From positions 372,001 through 436,000 of the forward strand of contig JAFTOD010000001.1 in NCBI GenBank assembly GCA_017451525.1: a stretch of 64,000 nucleotides of DNA, written 5' to 3'. Source of the DNA: Paludibacteraceae bacterium (GTDB taxonomy: Bacteria > Bacteroidota > Bacteroidia > Bacteroidales > Paludibacteraceae). Within the stretch, counting starts at the first letter, position 1; every line of letters starts with the position of its first letter. The position numbers were made by a program, and so were the translations under genes. A model generated the notes under the pieces. The model had not been told where the DNA came from, ran no database searches, and saw only the letters and a list, made by a program, of their open reading frames with translations. Below are positions 34,445 to 43,802 of the stretch, piece after piece.

Positions 34445-34984
34445 ATGAATAACCATTTTATTGTTATTGCCGAAGCAGGCGATTTTATTGGTGAACAAAA
34501 ACTCATTGCTCAACATCTGCAAGGAGAAATGCACGATGGGCAATGGTATATGTCGGACGGAACAGTCTGGGACATCCTCGTTACAGGAGTGGGAGCAATC
34601 AACGTAATGCACACACTGCGCGACTTGCCACGCCACGCGAAAATAATCAACATCGGCTATGCAGGAAGCGCAAACTATGCCATCGGAAGTGCTGTTTGCG
34701 TGACGGAAGTGCGCCTGAATCACCCTTGTGTCACCTACCCCGAACCAGAGTTGTACCTGCGCCCTATTCCCGATGAGTATTTGAAACAGCCACAAGATTG
34801 TTTGAAGTCAGTATGCTACAGCAACACCGACTTTGTATTGCAATCGGATTACCATGATTGCGTATTCGACATGGAGTTGGCATACATTGCTGCGTTAGGA
34901 TTCGAGCACCTCTCTTCGCTGAAAATTGTAAGCGACAACCTTAGTCTGCATGCTTACCGAGAAGTGGCAGCAGGAGTAGAATAA
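34445..34984 (+). CDS. Nucleoside phosphorylase/MTA-SAH nucleosidase-like protein
   Basis: 179 residues, shorter than typical MTA/SAH nucleosidases (about 230). The fold is indicated by TGVGAINVMHTLRDL, NIGYAGSANYAIGSAVCVTEV, the nucleoside-binding VFDMELAYIAALG (the family's D-M-E) and VSDNL with the catalytic aspartate. It could be a nucleosidase for 5'-methylthioadenosine, S-adenosylhomocysteine or futalosine; the sequence does not decide. It is monocistronic, divergent from udk, and followed by an initiator tRNA with its own promoter. Confidence 0.8.
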   Translation: MNNHFIVIAEAGDFIGEQKLIAQHLQGEMHDGQWYMSDGTVWDILVTGVGAINVMHTLRDLPRHAKIINIGYAGSANYAIGSAVCVTEVRLNHPCVTYPEPELYLRPIPDEYLKQPQDCLKSVCYSNTDFVLQSDYHDCVFDMELAYIAALGFEHLSSLKIVSDNLSLHAYREVAAGVE

Positions 34985-35057
34985 TCCCCACCCTATAGAC
35001 GTTTTCACAGAAAATATGACCGTTTTTCAGTAAAAAAACGAAAAAAGTACGAAATTA

Positions 35058-35089
35058 TTTGGTCAATCCAAAAAAAAGCAGTACCTTTG
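35058..35089 (+). promoter_or_regulatory. Initiator tRNA promoter
   Basis: TTTG at 35058-35061, 20-bp spacer, TACCTTTG at 35082-35089. Confidence 0.85.
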
Positions 35090-35115
35090 CAGCCGATTTC
35101 GAAAGGAATATATAT

Positions 35116-35187
<72 letters not shown>

Positions 35188-35241
35188 CAAAACTAAAGCC
35201 ATCCATTAGGGTGGCTTTTTTGTATAAAAAATGTTGTTACA

Positions 35242-35273
35242 GTTGCGTATGTGAGAAAATTACATTACCTTTG
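35242..35273 (+). promoter_or_regulatory. Promoter of the DUF4294 gene
   Basis: GTTG at 35242-35245, 20-bp spacer, TACCTTTG at 35266-35273. The ATG at 35281 is about seven bases after the box, so the mRNA would be leaderless or start at the ATG of 35293. Confidence 0.7.
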
Positions 35274-35280
35274 CAACGGA

Positions 35281-35892
35281 ATGCGAAAAATGGCGATGCT
35301 CATAATGGTGTTGGTTGCTATTGCAGCGCGGGGAGAAAGTCTGCCCGACTTTGTGATGCCTTCACATGAAATGGATTATGTGGATTCGGTGCAATTGCAA
35401 GTGAGCGACAACGATACCTTTTACCTCGCGCACATGCACGAAATTTGGGTGTACCCCAAGATGGTCTTCAAAAACAAACAACAGGAACGTTTCTACTGGA
35501 AAACTGTCCGCGATGTCAAGAAAACCCTACCCTTTGCCAAACTCCTAACCAAAGAAATGGAATATGCCGACCAGCAATTGGCAAAAATACCCGATAAGAA
35601 ACTGCGAAAGAAATGGTGGAAACAACACGAGAAATATCTCTTTAAGAAATACGAACAACATTTCCGCAAGATGACTGCCTCACAAGGCCAGATGCTGATG
35701 AAACTCATGGATCGAGAAAGCGACCGCACAAGCTACGATATCATCAAGCACTATCGCGGAAAAGCAAGTGCCAATTTCTGGCAGTTCATCGCTAAACTAT
35801 TCAAGAACGACCTCAAGGAAGAATACGATGCCTTGGACAAAGACAGAATCGTAGAACGAGTAATAAACCTCGTAGAAGCAGGTCAGTTGTAG
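35281..35892 (+). CDS. DUF4294 family protein
   Basis: About 203 residues. The N-terminus MAMLIMVLVAIAARGESL looks like a short signal peptide. The conserved core WVYPKMVFKNKQQERFYWKT followed by VRDVKKTLPFAKLL is the DUF4294 signature. The middle is very basic (KKLRKKWWKQHEKYLFKKYE) and the end is helical. The family is common in Bacteroidota and its function is unknown. Starts further upstream overlap the promoter and are rejected. Confidence 0.88.
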   Translation: MRKMAMLIMVLVAIAARGESLPDFVMPSHEMDYVDSVQLQVSDNDTFYLAHMHEIWVYPKMVFKNKQQERFYWKTVRDVKKTLPFAKLLTKEMEYADQQLAKIPDKKLRKKWWKQHEKYLFKKYEQHFRKMTASQGQMLMKLMDRESDRTSYDIIKHYRGKASANFWQFIAKLFKNDLKEEYDALDKDRIVERVINLVEAGQL

Positions 35893-35951
35893 CGGTTTTA
35901 GTATATTTTTCATGCTTTTCTTGCAAAAAATGCAAATTGTACACCGTAAAT

Positions 35952-35982
35952 TTTGTAAATTGTAAATATTTTTGTACCTTTG
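35952..35982 (+). promoter_or_regulatory. secG promoter
   Basis: TTTG at 35952-35955, 19-bp spacer, TACCTTTG at 35975-35982. Confidence 0.78.
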
Positions 35983-36068
35983 CAAGCTCATTGGGTTTTT
36001 GTACCTCGAGAACAAGCGCACAACGCTTAAAACATTTAGAACCTTTAAAACTTTTAAAACAATAAATT

Positions 36069-36407
36069 ATGTACGTACTATTAACTATTTTGATTGTTAT
36101 CGCAGCAATATTGCTGATCCTTTTGGTGTTGGTACAAAACAGCAAAGGTGGTGGTTTAGCTGCAGGTTTCTCTAGCGGAAACCAAGTAATGGGTGCTCCT
36201 AAGACAGCTGACTTCTTGGAGAAAGCAAGTTGGACTTTAGCTGCTATCATCATCGCATTGAGCATTCTCGCAGTTGGTTTCAACAAGAGCCAAAGTGCTA
36301 CTACAGAAGAAGGTAGTGCTATTACCGAGCAAGTGCAAGAGGCTTACGATGCAGAGCAAGCTGCTCAAGCAGTGCCTGAGTTTGAGACAGAGGAAGTAGC
36401 AGAGTAA
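36069..36407 (+). CDS. secG: Preprotein translocase subunit SecG
   Basis: 112 residues with two membrane segments (about 3-22 and 53-72) joined by the conserved LVLVQNSKGGGLAAGF loop. It assists SecYE-A in moving proteins across the inner membrane. The acidic C-terminal tail rich in Glu and Ala is common in Bacteroidota SecG. It is monocistronic with its own promoter and shares a bidirectional terminator with topB. Confidence 0.95.
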   Translation: MYVLLTILIVIAAILLILLVLVQNSKGGGLAAGFSSGNQVMGAPKTADFLEKASWTLAAIIIALSILAVGFNKSQSATTEEGSAITEQVQEAYDAEQAAQAVPEFETEEVAE

Positions 36408-36430
36408 TTCATATTATTTCCTTACAACTA

Positions 36431-36462
36431 AAAAAAGAGAAGCAGACGTGCTTCTCTTTTTT
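36431..36462. terminator. Bidirectional secG/topB terminator
   Basis: AAAAAAGAGAAGCA-gacg-TGCTTCTCTTTTTT between convergent genes. Confidence 0.92.
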
Positions 36463-36469
36463 CTTTTCT

Positions 36470-38395
36470 TCAAAATGACTCGGCATAAGTGCACCCCTCA
36501 CGCCAACGAGAACAGCCATAGCGAGTGCGCCCACGAATGATAGTACCGCGTCCACAGACAGGACAACGCATACCCGATTTATCTGCCTTCACTTCGCGCA
36601 CAACCTCAGCAGTCATCTGCTTGAGTTCATATAAGAAGTTTTGTGCCGTATAATCACCACGCTCAATAGCACGAAGCTTCTTCTCCCACAGTCCAGTGAG
36701 TTCAGCCGATTTCAGCAACGGCGAAATGATTGTTTGTATCAGATTGATACCTAGCGGCGTGGCGTGGATATTCTTTTTCTCACGCACGATATATTTGCGC
36801 TGGAAGAGTTTCTCAATGATAGCTGCACGCGTACTTGGACGACCAATACCGTTCTCCTTCATCGCATCACGCAGTTCTTCGTCCTCCACTGTCTTACCAG
36901 CCGTTTCCATCGCACGCAGCAAAGTAGCCTCGGTGTAGTACTTAGGCGGAGTGGTGGTTTTCTCTTGCAGTTGTGGTTCGTGAGGACCAGACTCACCTTT
37001 TACAAACGCAGGCAAACTCTTCTGCTCTTCTTGTGGCTCATCCTCTTGCTTTTCCTTGACAAAGACCTCACGCCACCCCATCTTGAGGATTTGGCGACCA
37101 GTCACTTTGAAATCAATCTCACCTGCTTTGGCTAGTACAGTCGTGTTCGACACCTCGCAATCGGGATAGAAAGCCGCTATAAATCGCAAGGCTACCAGAT
37201 TATACACCTTACGCTCCAGTTCCGAGAGGTTGTCTGGTCGTTGACCTGTAGGAATAATAGCATGGTGGTCGGTAACCTTCTTATTATCAAAGACCTTTTT
37301 CGACTTTGGCAAACTGCCTGCCCCCTTCTTGCCATCCGCCTTGAGTGGCAGCAATGGTGTCACTTGTGGGAAATAATCCTTAATACCTTGCAATGTAGCA
37401 GGCACTTTGGGATAGATATCATCGCTCAAATAGGTGGTATCCACACGCGGATATGTAGTAACATGCTTCTCGTAGAGGCTTTGGATAATCTTCAGCGTAT
37501 CATCTGCCGAAAGGCTGAATTTCTTATTGCACTCTACCTGCAACGAAGTGAGGTCAAACAACCGAGGCGCGTATTCCGTACCTTTCTTCTTCTCCACGGA
37601 AGTGATTTCTAGTGGCAGGTCCTTGATTGAATCCACCAATGCCTGCCCTTTTTCTAGCGACGTGATTGCATAATCATCCTCTTCCACAGGCAGTTGCGCA
37701 GAGAAAGTGGTATCGCGGTAAAGTGTTTTGAGTTCCCAATAAGTGCGAGGTACAAAGTTCTCTATCTCATGTTGTCGTTTGACTATCAGTGCCAATGTGG
37801 GCGTCTGCACACGACCAATACTCAACACTTGACGATCCTTCCCTACCCCCTTCGCAAAACGCAAAGTGTATGCACGCGTAGCGTTCATGCCTAGTAACCA
37901 GTCACCAATAGCGCGCATCATACCTGCTTCGTAGAGGCGTTGGTATTCGCTTTGGTCTTTGAGCTTTTGAAAACCCTCACGGATAGCATCTTCCGTTAGC
38001 GATGAAATCCACAATCGCTTTACAGGCACTTTGCAACCAGCTTTCTGATACACCCATCGCTGTATCAACTCTCCCTCTTGCCCAGCATCACCGCAGTTGA
38101 TCACTTCATCCGCCTTGGCAATGAGATCCTTAATCGTATTGAATTGCTTCTGAATGCCCTTATCGTCGGTCACTTTGATTCCAAACCGCGCAGGCACCAT
38201 CGGCAATGAAGATAAGTTCCACCCCTTCCATTGCTCGCTATATTCGTGTGGGTCAAGCAGCGCGCAAAGGTGACCAAAAGTCCATGTCACGCAGTAGCCA
38301 TTGCCCTCCATAAAACCGTCGTGCTGGGTATTAGCTCCCAGCACGTGCGCTATATCTCGTCCTACGGACGGCTTTTCTGCAACACAGAGAATCAT
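36470..38395 (-). CDS. topB: DNA topoisomerase III
   Basis: 641 residues, type IA topoisomerase that decatenates DNA. The Toprim domain starts MILCVAEKPSVGRDIAHVLG and has CGDAGQEGELI. LSIGRVQTPTLALI marks the gate domain. The active-site tyrosine is about residue 314 in TTYPRVDTTYLS. The C-terminal 30 residues carry a four-cysteine zinc ribbon (CPVCGRG and YGCSRWREGC). Length is slightly short of the usual 680-700. It ends 7 bp from the shared terminator. Confidence 0.95.
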   Translation of the reverse strand: MILCVAEKPSVGRDIAHVLGANTQHDGFMEGNGYCVTWTFGHLCALLDPHEYSEQWKGWNLSSLPMVPARFGIKVTDDKGIQKQFNTIKDLIAKADEVINCGDAGQEGELIQRWVYQKAGCKVPVKRLWISSLTEDAIREGFQKLKDQSEYQRLYEAGMMRAIGDWLLGMNATRAYTLRFAKGVGKDRQVLSIGRVQTPTLALIVKRQHEIENFVPRTYWELKTLYRDTTFSAQLPVEEDDYAITSLEKGQALVDSIKDLPLEITSVEKKKGTEYAPRLFDLTSLQVECNKKFSLSADDTLKIIQSLYEKHVTTYPRVDTTYLSDDIYPKVPATLQGIKDYFPQVTPLLPLKADGKKGAGSLPKSKKVFDNKKVTDHHAIIPTGQRPDNLSELERKVYNLVALRFIAAFYPDCEVSNTTVLAKAGEIDFKVTGRQILKMGWREVFVKEKQEDEPQEEQKSLPAFVKGESGPHEPQLQEKTTTPPKYYTEATLLRAMETAGKTVEDEELRDAMKENGIGRPSTRAAIIEKLFQRKYIVREKKNIHATPLGINLIQTIISPLLKSAELTGLWEKKLRAIERGDYTAQNFLYELKQMTAEVVREVKADKSGMRCPVCGRGTIIRGRTRYGCSRWREGCTYAESF

Positions 38396-38429
38396 TTTAT
38401 AGTTTTATAGGTTCAACGTAAAAATGGCA

Positions 38430-40769
38430 CTAAGCCTTTTTGCGTTGCCACCATTTTCTCTTGTGAGTGTCATGACCATAACCATAACCGTATCCATAAC
38501 CATAACCATAGCCATAACCTGTTTTATGACCATCAACACCATTAAGTACGGATACTATATTTGGCAATCGCTTCTGCTCATTAACTTGGTTCAAGAAATT
38601 AATCATTTCTGTAGTCGTATAATTAGCACGACTCACATATACAGTCATATCACTTACACGAGCCAATTGGAATGTATCACTAACCATCGCCACAGGTGCA
38701 GAGTCTATTACCACGCAATCGTAACGTTTACGTAATTCTCCAAACAACTCATCTATGCGCTCTCCTTGTAAAAGTTCATTAGGATTAGGAGGAACAACAC
38801 CTGCTGGAAGCACATCTAAATTTTTGATATTAGTTGCTACAATAGCATCTTCTAAAGCGTAGGCTTCATCCGCCAAATAACTTGTCAAACATCCACTCGT
38901 AGATAAATCTAAGTACGTCGCTAGCATCGGCTTGCGTATATCTAGACCAACTAATGCTACTTTGTTTCCCAACAAAGCCATAGATATTGCTAAATTAGTT
39001 GCCACATACGATTTACCTTCGCTATTAATACTTGAAGTTACTAATATAACAGGATTCGTCACCTTCTTTGGATACATGAAACGGATATTTGTTCGCAAAG
39101 TTCTAAACAATTCGGCAGAAGCTGAATTTTCACCATCCTTTACCGCGATATGTCCTCCATGGTGATTCTTAATCAACCAGCCACCAAATGGAACTTGCAA
39201 TAATTTCTCAAACTCCTTTCTATCATCTGATATACGCGTATTAAACATTGAGTAAACCACCATACATCCCACTGGAATTGCAAATCCAAATACCAAGCAA
39301 ATAAGCAGTAATATTTTCATTTTAGGTGAAACTGGCGTAGGATTAACTTGTGGCGAAGCAATAACCTTGGCAGGTGCCGCAGTAGAAGCCAACGTCAAAG
39401 CATTCTCTTCTCTTTTTTGATACAAAAACAAGTACAATTCCTCTTTCAATTCCTGCTGACGAGCAATTTCTCTATAACGTCTTTCTTGACTAGGAATATC
39501 ATTGCGTTGAATCTTTGCCACCTTGAAATGATCATCAATTGTTTTGCGAGAAATCTTCAAACTATTCTGAACACTCTGAATACTTGACATAATATTTTCA
39601 CGCATCAATCTCAATTGGTCCTTCATCTGATCCACTATAGGGTTACTATCAGTAGCAGTTCGTTGCATACGCATGCGTTGCAGCAATAATTCATTATATT
39701 CTGCTATCAATTTCACCAATGCAGGATCAGTAATTCCGATATTAGCTGGTATCAAACTATTTTGCTTCGTTTCATCGGCAACAAACTCCTGAATATAGTT
39801 AACCAAATTCAACTGCGTTTCTATTTCCGCAGCTTCCTTCCTGAAATTTGATGTTTCCTGAAGATAAACACCTGCCTCGCTCTCTAAATCCACAATACCA
39901 TGTTGCTCCTTATACGTCTCCACATCGGCCTCTACAGAAGACAACTCACTCTCAATCAATCGCAGACGTTCCTCTATAAATCCAGCTGTACTTGTTGCTA
40001 CAATATTCTTATCAATCACAGCATCCATATTGTAAAGCTCAATCTGACGAGAAATAATATCTATTGCACGACGTGGCATATCAGTCGTTGTTGTTATCGA
40101 CACTACATTTGACTCTTTTTTTACTGGTGCAACAACAAGTGCTTTTTGATATGCCTCAGCAGCTCCCAATTTGCTCATTGTGCGTATAATAAACTTATCT
40201 CCCCGCTTTACAGAATCACCCACTTCAAAACACAATGTCCCTACAAAAGTATCAAAAGGCTTACTCAAATCCGTCACTATATATTTCTTAGTAGTAAAAC
40301 GTCCTTTCTTTACCTTCACAACATAGTCATTTTCTCTTACTTTGACATATATTCGATGTCCACCAGGCAACGAATCTAAATACATCGGAGGATATACCAC
40401 ACTCAAGTCTCGTTTTTGATATTGTCCCACCCAGCGCAAACCACATTTTTTGCGATACTCTACCTGAAGGTTTAAATCCGACACTAAATTCAAATACATA
40501 TCACGAGATGTCATAATAACAACCTCATCTTCCACATTCTTAGTGTTGCCAAAACCCATCATATTCATCAATTCTCCTTGCGGATTTGCATCCGATTCAG
40601 ACGGGCGAATCATAATCTTTGCATCGACTTGATACTTTTGAGTTGTAGAGAAGTATGTATACATCCCAAATGCACCACAAAGTGCACAACTAAGTACAAA
40701 CCAATACCAATTCTTCAAAATACGAATTACCCATCCACGGATATCTATTTCTTGATTCTCTTGTGCCAT
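38430..40769 (-). CDS. Wzc-type polysaccharide co-polymerase and tyrosine autokinase
   Basis: About 779 residues. The N-terminal Wzz domain is bounded by membrane segments (about 25-45 and 490-510), with a long periplasmic coiled-coil and GNVR-like region between. The C-terminal kinase has Walker A-like SSINSEGKSYVATNLA (about 578-592), VGLDIRKPML and CVVIDSAPV. The C-terminus has about seven alternating Gly-Tyr dipeptides encoded by a hexamer repeat (38473-38520), the autophosphorylated tyrosine cluster. It pairs with the Wza-like gene 36 bp upstream. ATG at 40769 preferred to GTG at 40781. No glycosyltransferases adjoin. Confidence 0.93.
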   Translation of the reverse strand: MAQENQEIDIRGWVIRILKNWYWFVLSCALCGAFGMYTYFSTTQKYQVDAKIMIRPSESDANPQGELMNMMGFGNTKNVEDEVVIMTSRDMYLNLVSDLNLQVEYRKKCGLRWVGQYQKRDLSVVYPPMYLDSLPGGHRIYVKVRENDYVVKVKKGRFTTKKYIVTDLSKPFDTFVGTLCFEVGDSVKRGDKFIIRTMSKLGAAEAYQKALVVAPVKKESNVVSITTTTDMPRRAIDIISRQIELYNMDAVIDKNIVATSTAGFIEERLRLIESELSSVEADVETYKEQHGIVDLESEAGVYLQETSNFRKEAAEIETQLNLVNYIQEFVADETKQNSLIPANIGITDPALVKLIAEYNELLLQRMRMQRTATDSNPIVDQMKDQLRLMRENIMSSIQSVQNSLKISRKTIDDHFKVAKIQRNDIPSQERRYREIARQQELKEELYLFLYQKREENALTLASTAAPAKVIASPQVNPTPVSPKMKILLLICLVFGFAIPVGCMVVYSMFNTRISDDRKEFEKLLQVPFGGWLIKNHHGGHIAVKDGENSASAELFRTLRTNIRFMYPKKVTNPVILVTSSINSEGKSYVATNLAISMALLGNKVALVGLDIRKPMLATYLDLSTSGCLTSYLADEAYALEDAIVATNIKNLDVLPAGVVPPNPNELLQGERIDELFGELRKRYDCVVIDSAPVAMVSDTFQLARVSDMTVYVSRANYTTTEMINFLNQVNEQKRLPNIVSVLNGVDGHKTGYGYGYGYGYGYGYGHDTHKRKWWQRKKA
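38473..38520. repeat. 6-bp repeat encoding the Gly-Tyr tail of Wzc
   Basis: Hexamer theme ATAACC (coding strand GGTTAT), about seven to eight copies, in frame, encoding the alternating Gly-Tyr tail. Confidence 0.85.
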
Positions 40770-40805
40770 ATTTCTATACACTTTTTATTCGATTACATTA
40801 ACTAA

Positions 40806-41606
40806 TTAAAGATTTCCTGTTGCTGACAACACAGACACTACCACCGTTGTTGCACTAGACAATGTTCCAACTAGACTCAACCACAAACTAATCGACTGAT
40901 TGCTCGTGGTTCGCGCCTGGTTAGGCTCCACATACACCACATCATTTTGTTGCAGGTAGAAATAAGGAGATGCGAACACCTCATCTGAACATAAATTCAA
41001 ACGAGCAAACTCCAACTTACCATTATTTTCTCGGGTAACCAACACATTTCTACGGTTACCATATTGCGTCAAATCACCAGCAGCGCCCAAAGCCTCCAGC
41101 AATGTCATTCCACCATTATTCAATAAGTAGGTTCCTGGATTCTTCACTTCACCCAAAACCGTTACTTTCGCATTCAAAAAACGCATCGAAACGATTGGAT
41201 CAACCAATTGTCCTCTGAGTTTTTCAAGAATCATTTCTATCACTTCTGATTGCGACAATCCTACCACATGTAACTTACCCAATACTGGAAACGAAATATC
41301 ACCATTTGCATCTACTGTATAGTACTGATAAGTTTGTGTCGTAGGTATATTTTCGCTCGTTGGAGTAGCATACGACACATTTGGCAAATTATAAGGAAGC
41401 ACAGCTTCTGGATCAAGGGCTGAAACGGTTATCACCAAAGCATCATTAATCTTTACACGAGGCTCTGGTTGAGGTTTCATACTTTTATTAATCACAGCAG
41501 CACTTTCCGATGTTACTGGCTGAAAGTATGCCAATTGTTTACGAGTTACACAAGAACACATAAGTACCACCGTCAGCAGCACAAACACAAGTTGTTTCTT
41601 AAGCAT
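40806..41606 (-). CDS. Wza-like polysaccharide export lipoprotein
   Basis: About 266 residues starting MLKKQLVFVLLTVVLMCSC, a lipoprotein signal with lipobox MCSC. The poly-export domain includes VKINDALVITVSALDPEAVL and DANGDISFPVLGKLHVVGLS, followed by SLBB-like repeats (VTVLGEVKNPGTYLLNN). It would form the outer-membrane channel for an exopolysaccharide with the Wzc protein downstream. Promoter at 41646-41677. ATG at 41606 was preferred to GTG at 41615. Confidence 0.92.
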   Translation of the reverse strand: MLKKQLVFVLLTVVLMCSCVTRKQLAYFQPVTSESAAVINKSMKPQPEPRVKINDALVITVSALDPEAVLPYNLPNVSYATPTSENIPTTQTYQYYTVDANGDISFPVLGKLHVVGLSQSEVIEMILEKLRGQLVDPIVSMRFLNAKVTVLGEVKNPGTYLLNNGGMTLLEALGAAGDLTQYGNRRNVLVTRENNGKLEFARLNLCSDEVFASPYFYLQQNDVVYVEPNQARTTSNQSISLWLSLVGTLSSATTVVVSVLSATGNL

Positions 41607-41645
41607 ATATTTCACGTTTTATTATTTTACGAAAATTTAAGCCTG

Positions 41646-41677
41646 CAAAGGTAATACTTTTTTTTTACATAACCAAA
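41646..41677 (-). promoter_or_regulatory. Promoter of the wza-wzc pair
   Basis: TTTG at 41677-41674, 20-bp spacer, TACCTTTG at 41653-41646. Confidence 0.85.
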
Positions 41678-41765
41678 TATTTTATTTTTTTATACGCATT
41701 TATCCCATATTTATTGAAATTAGCCCACAAAGTCCCTCACGAATTTGACGAGATTTACAATTTAT

Positions 41766-41797
41766 CTTGCGCAATTCAAAAAAAAGTAGTACCTTTG
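41766..41797 (+). promoter_or_regulatory. Promoter of the SufT-like gene
   Basis: CTTG at 41766-41769, 20-bp spacer with A-tract, TACCTTTG at 41790-41797. Confidence 0.82.
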
Positions 41798-41825
41798 TGG
41801 CTTGTTTTATGAATCATTTAGTTGA

Positions 41826-42140
41826 ATGAACGAATTTTTAGAACCCGAAGAGCAGGTACTCCGTATGATTAAGACGGTCTATGACCCCGAGATACCTGTA
41901 AACATATATGAATTAGGTCTTATCTACCGCATCGACCTCCCTGGCGACGGTATCTGCAATATAGACATGACCCTCACCGCACCCAACTGCCCTGCTGCAG
42001 ACTTCCTCGTAGAGGATGTCAAACAGAAAGTCGGTTCAGTAGATGGCATCAACGAAGTAAACGTAAACATTGTCTTTGACCCCGAATGGAACAAAGACAT
42101 GATGTCCGAAGAAGCCAAACTTGAACTCGGCTTCCTCTAA
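41826..42140 (+). CDS. DUF59/MIP18 family Fe-S cluster assembly protein (SufT-like)
   Basis: A 104-residue single DUF59 domain. The signature KTVYDPEIPVNIYELGLIY is at about 16-34, with MTLTAPNCPAADFLVEDVK containing the conserved cysteine, and VNIVFDPEWNKDMMSEEAK at the end. Such proteins help mature iron-sulfur proteins. No suf genes are adjacent. It is the first of three plus-strand genes (this gene, lpxH, mazG) likely transcribed together through a repeat-bearing spacer. Confidence 0.92.
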   Translation: MNEFLEPEEQVLRMIKTVYDPEIPVNIYELGLIYRIDLPGDGICNIDMTLTAPNCPAADFLVEDVKQKVGSVDGINEVNVNIVFDPEWNKDMMSEEAKLELGFL

Positions 42141-42145
42141 TCTAA

Positions 42146-42206
42146 CAGCGCAGCGATCTACAGCGAGCAAAACGAGCGAACTACAAACTACAGCGAAGCG
42201 ATCTAA
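42146..42206. repeat. Mini-hairpin repeat between the SufT-like gene and lpxH
   Basis: Repeated words CTACAGCGA and GCGATCTA or GCGAACTAC, with the mini-hairpin GCGAAGC at 42193-42199. The same words occur at 30304-30345. Confidence 0.7.
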
Positions 42207-42209
42207 AAT

Positions 42210-43001
42210 ATGACCTACTTCCTCTCCGACGCACACCTTGGTTCGAGGGCGATTGAAAACCCTATCGCTCATCAGCAAACCGTCATCTCCATGCTCAACG
42301 AAATGGAGAAGGATGCCACAGCCATCTACCTGCTCGGAGATATCTTCGACTTCTGGTGCGAGTATTTCTGGCGCGACCGCAGCAAAGAGCAATACCGACC
42401 TATCCTCGACAAACTTAAATCACTCACCAACAAGGGCATACAAGTTCACTTTTTCATTGGCAACCACGATATATGGACGTTCGGTTGGCTTGCCAAACAA
42501 ACAGGCGCAATCATACACCGCAGACCCGAAAGCATCACCATCCACGGCAAACGCCTCTTCCTTGCTCATGGCGACGGGCTTGTACCTAGCAACTATATAT
42601 CACAGGTACCCAAGCACTTACAAAAGAAAATTAAATCCTTCATCTTCTTGCGTAAGGTCTTCCATAACCCCATCTTGCAAACACTTTTCCGTTTGCTACC
42701 CCCTGCTTGGGGCAACGCTTTCGGCTATAACTGGGCAAAAAACAGCCGTCTGAAGGAGTTGGCTCGCCCTTGTCCTTACAAAGGTGAGGACAAAGAGGAA
42801 TTAGTACTTTTTGCCAAAGAGCAAGAGCAACAGGGCAATCACCACGACTACTACATCTTTGGTCACCGCCATATCGAACTCGACCTAATGCTCAGCCGCG
42901 ATAGTCGCATCATCATACTCGGCGACTGCTGGCAACAATTCACCTACGCCCAAATGGACAACCAAGGCAACACCACACTACACAACTCTACACCACTCTA
43001 A
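42210..43001 (+). CDS. lpxH: UDP-2,3-diacylglucosamine diphosphatase
   Basis: 263 residues of the calcineurin-like phosphoesterase fold that hydrolyses UDP-2,3-diacylglucosamine to lipid X in lipid A synthesis. The metal-site motifs are all visible: LSDAHLG (DxH), LGDIFDFW (GDxxD), FIGNHDIW (GNHD), LAHGDG and FGHRHIE. It is longer than E. coli LpxH (240). A 10-bp tandem repeat (42979-43018) runs through its stop codon and encodes its last residues (HNSTPL). Confidence 0.92.
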   Translation: MTYFLSDAHLGSRAIENPIAHQQTVISMLNEMEKDATAIYLLGDIFDFWCEYFWRDRSKEQYRPILDKLKSLTNKGIQVHFFIGNHDIWTFGWLAKQTGAIIHRRPESITIHGKRLFLAHGDGLVPSNYISQVPKHLQKKIKSFIFLRKVFHNPILQTLFRLLPPAWGNAFGYNWAKNSRLKELARPCPYKGEDKEELVLFAKEQEQQGNHHDYYIFGHRHIELDLMLSRDSRIIILGDCWQQFTYAQMDNQGNTTLHNSTPL

Positions 43002-43018
43002 ACAATTTTACACAACAC
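42979..43018. repeat. 10-bp tandem repeat across the lpxH-mazG junction
   Basis: Four 10-bp units with consensus TACACAACTC cover the lpxH stop codon and reach two bases before the mazG ATG. Confidence 0.8.
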
Positions 43019-43019
43019 T

Positions 43020-43802
43020 ATGCACACTCGACAACAACAACTTGCAGCTTTCGACCGACTACTTACGGTCATGGACGAACTCCGAGAGAAATGTCCTTGG
43101 GATAGAAAACAAACGTTCGAATCCCTCCGCCAGAACACTATCGAAGAGACTTACGAGCTTGCCACTGCCCTGCTCCAAAATGATATGAATGAAATCAGCA
43201 AGGAACTCGGCGATGTCCTGCTCCATGTAGTTTTCTACGCCAAGATCGGCAGCGAATTGGGCGCTTTTGATATGGCAGATGTATGCAACAAGATCTGCGA
43301 CAAGCTCATCTTCCGCCACCCACATGTATATGGCGAGTTTGCAGCCAACAACGCGAAAGAAGTATGTGAAATGTGGGAACAAGTCAAACTCAAAGAGAAA
43401 GGCGGCAACAAAACCGTCCTCGCAGGCATCCCTGATGCACTACCTGCTCTCGTCAAAGCATATCGCATACAGGACAAAGTTGCCAATGTAGGCTTCGATT
43501 GGGAAAAGCGCGAAGACGTATGGGCAAAGGTCAAAGAGGAAATCGCTGAGTTCGAGGCAGAAGTCGAGAATATGGACGAGGAGAAAGCCTCCGAAGAGAT
43601 GGGTGACTTGTTCTTTGCGCTCGTAAACGCTGCTCGCCTATATAGTGTTCGTCCTGACAACGCACTAGAGAAAACCAATGCCAAGTTCATCCGCCGTTTC
43701 AACTACGTTGAGCAAAAGGCAAAAGAAAAGGGTCTATCCCTCAAAGAGATGACCCTAAATCAGATGGAAGCACTCTGGCAAGAAGCCAAAACAACGGAAT
43801 AA
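43020..43802 (+). CDS. mazG: Nucleoside triphosphate pyrophosphohydrolase MazG
   Basis: 260 residues, two MazG domains as in E. coli. It cleaves NTPs to NMP and pyrophosphate, removing aberrant nucleotides. The first domain has KCPWDRKQTFESLRQNTIEE and ELGDVLLHVVFYAKIG; the second has VKEEIAEFEAE and SEEMGDLFFALVN with the EExxE...ExxD metal motif. Its stop abuts the stop of the convergent lipoprotein gene with no intervening base. Confidence 0.96.
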   Translation: MHTRQQQLAAFDRLLTVMDELREKCPWDRKQTFESLRQNTIEETYELATALLQNDMNEISKELGDVLLHVVFYAKIGSELGAFDMADVCNKICDKLIFRHPHVYGEFAANNAKEVCEMWEQVKLKEKGGNKTVLAGIPDALPALVKAYRIQDKVANVGFDWEKREDVWAKVKEEIAEFEAEVENMDEEKASEEMGDLFFALVNAARLYSVRPDNALEKTNAKFIRRFNYVEQKAKEKGLSLKEMTLNQMEALWQEAKTTE

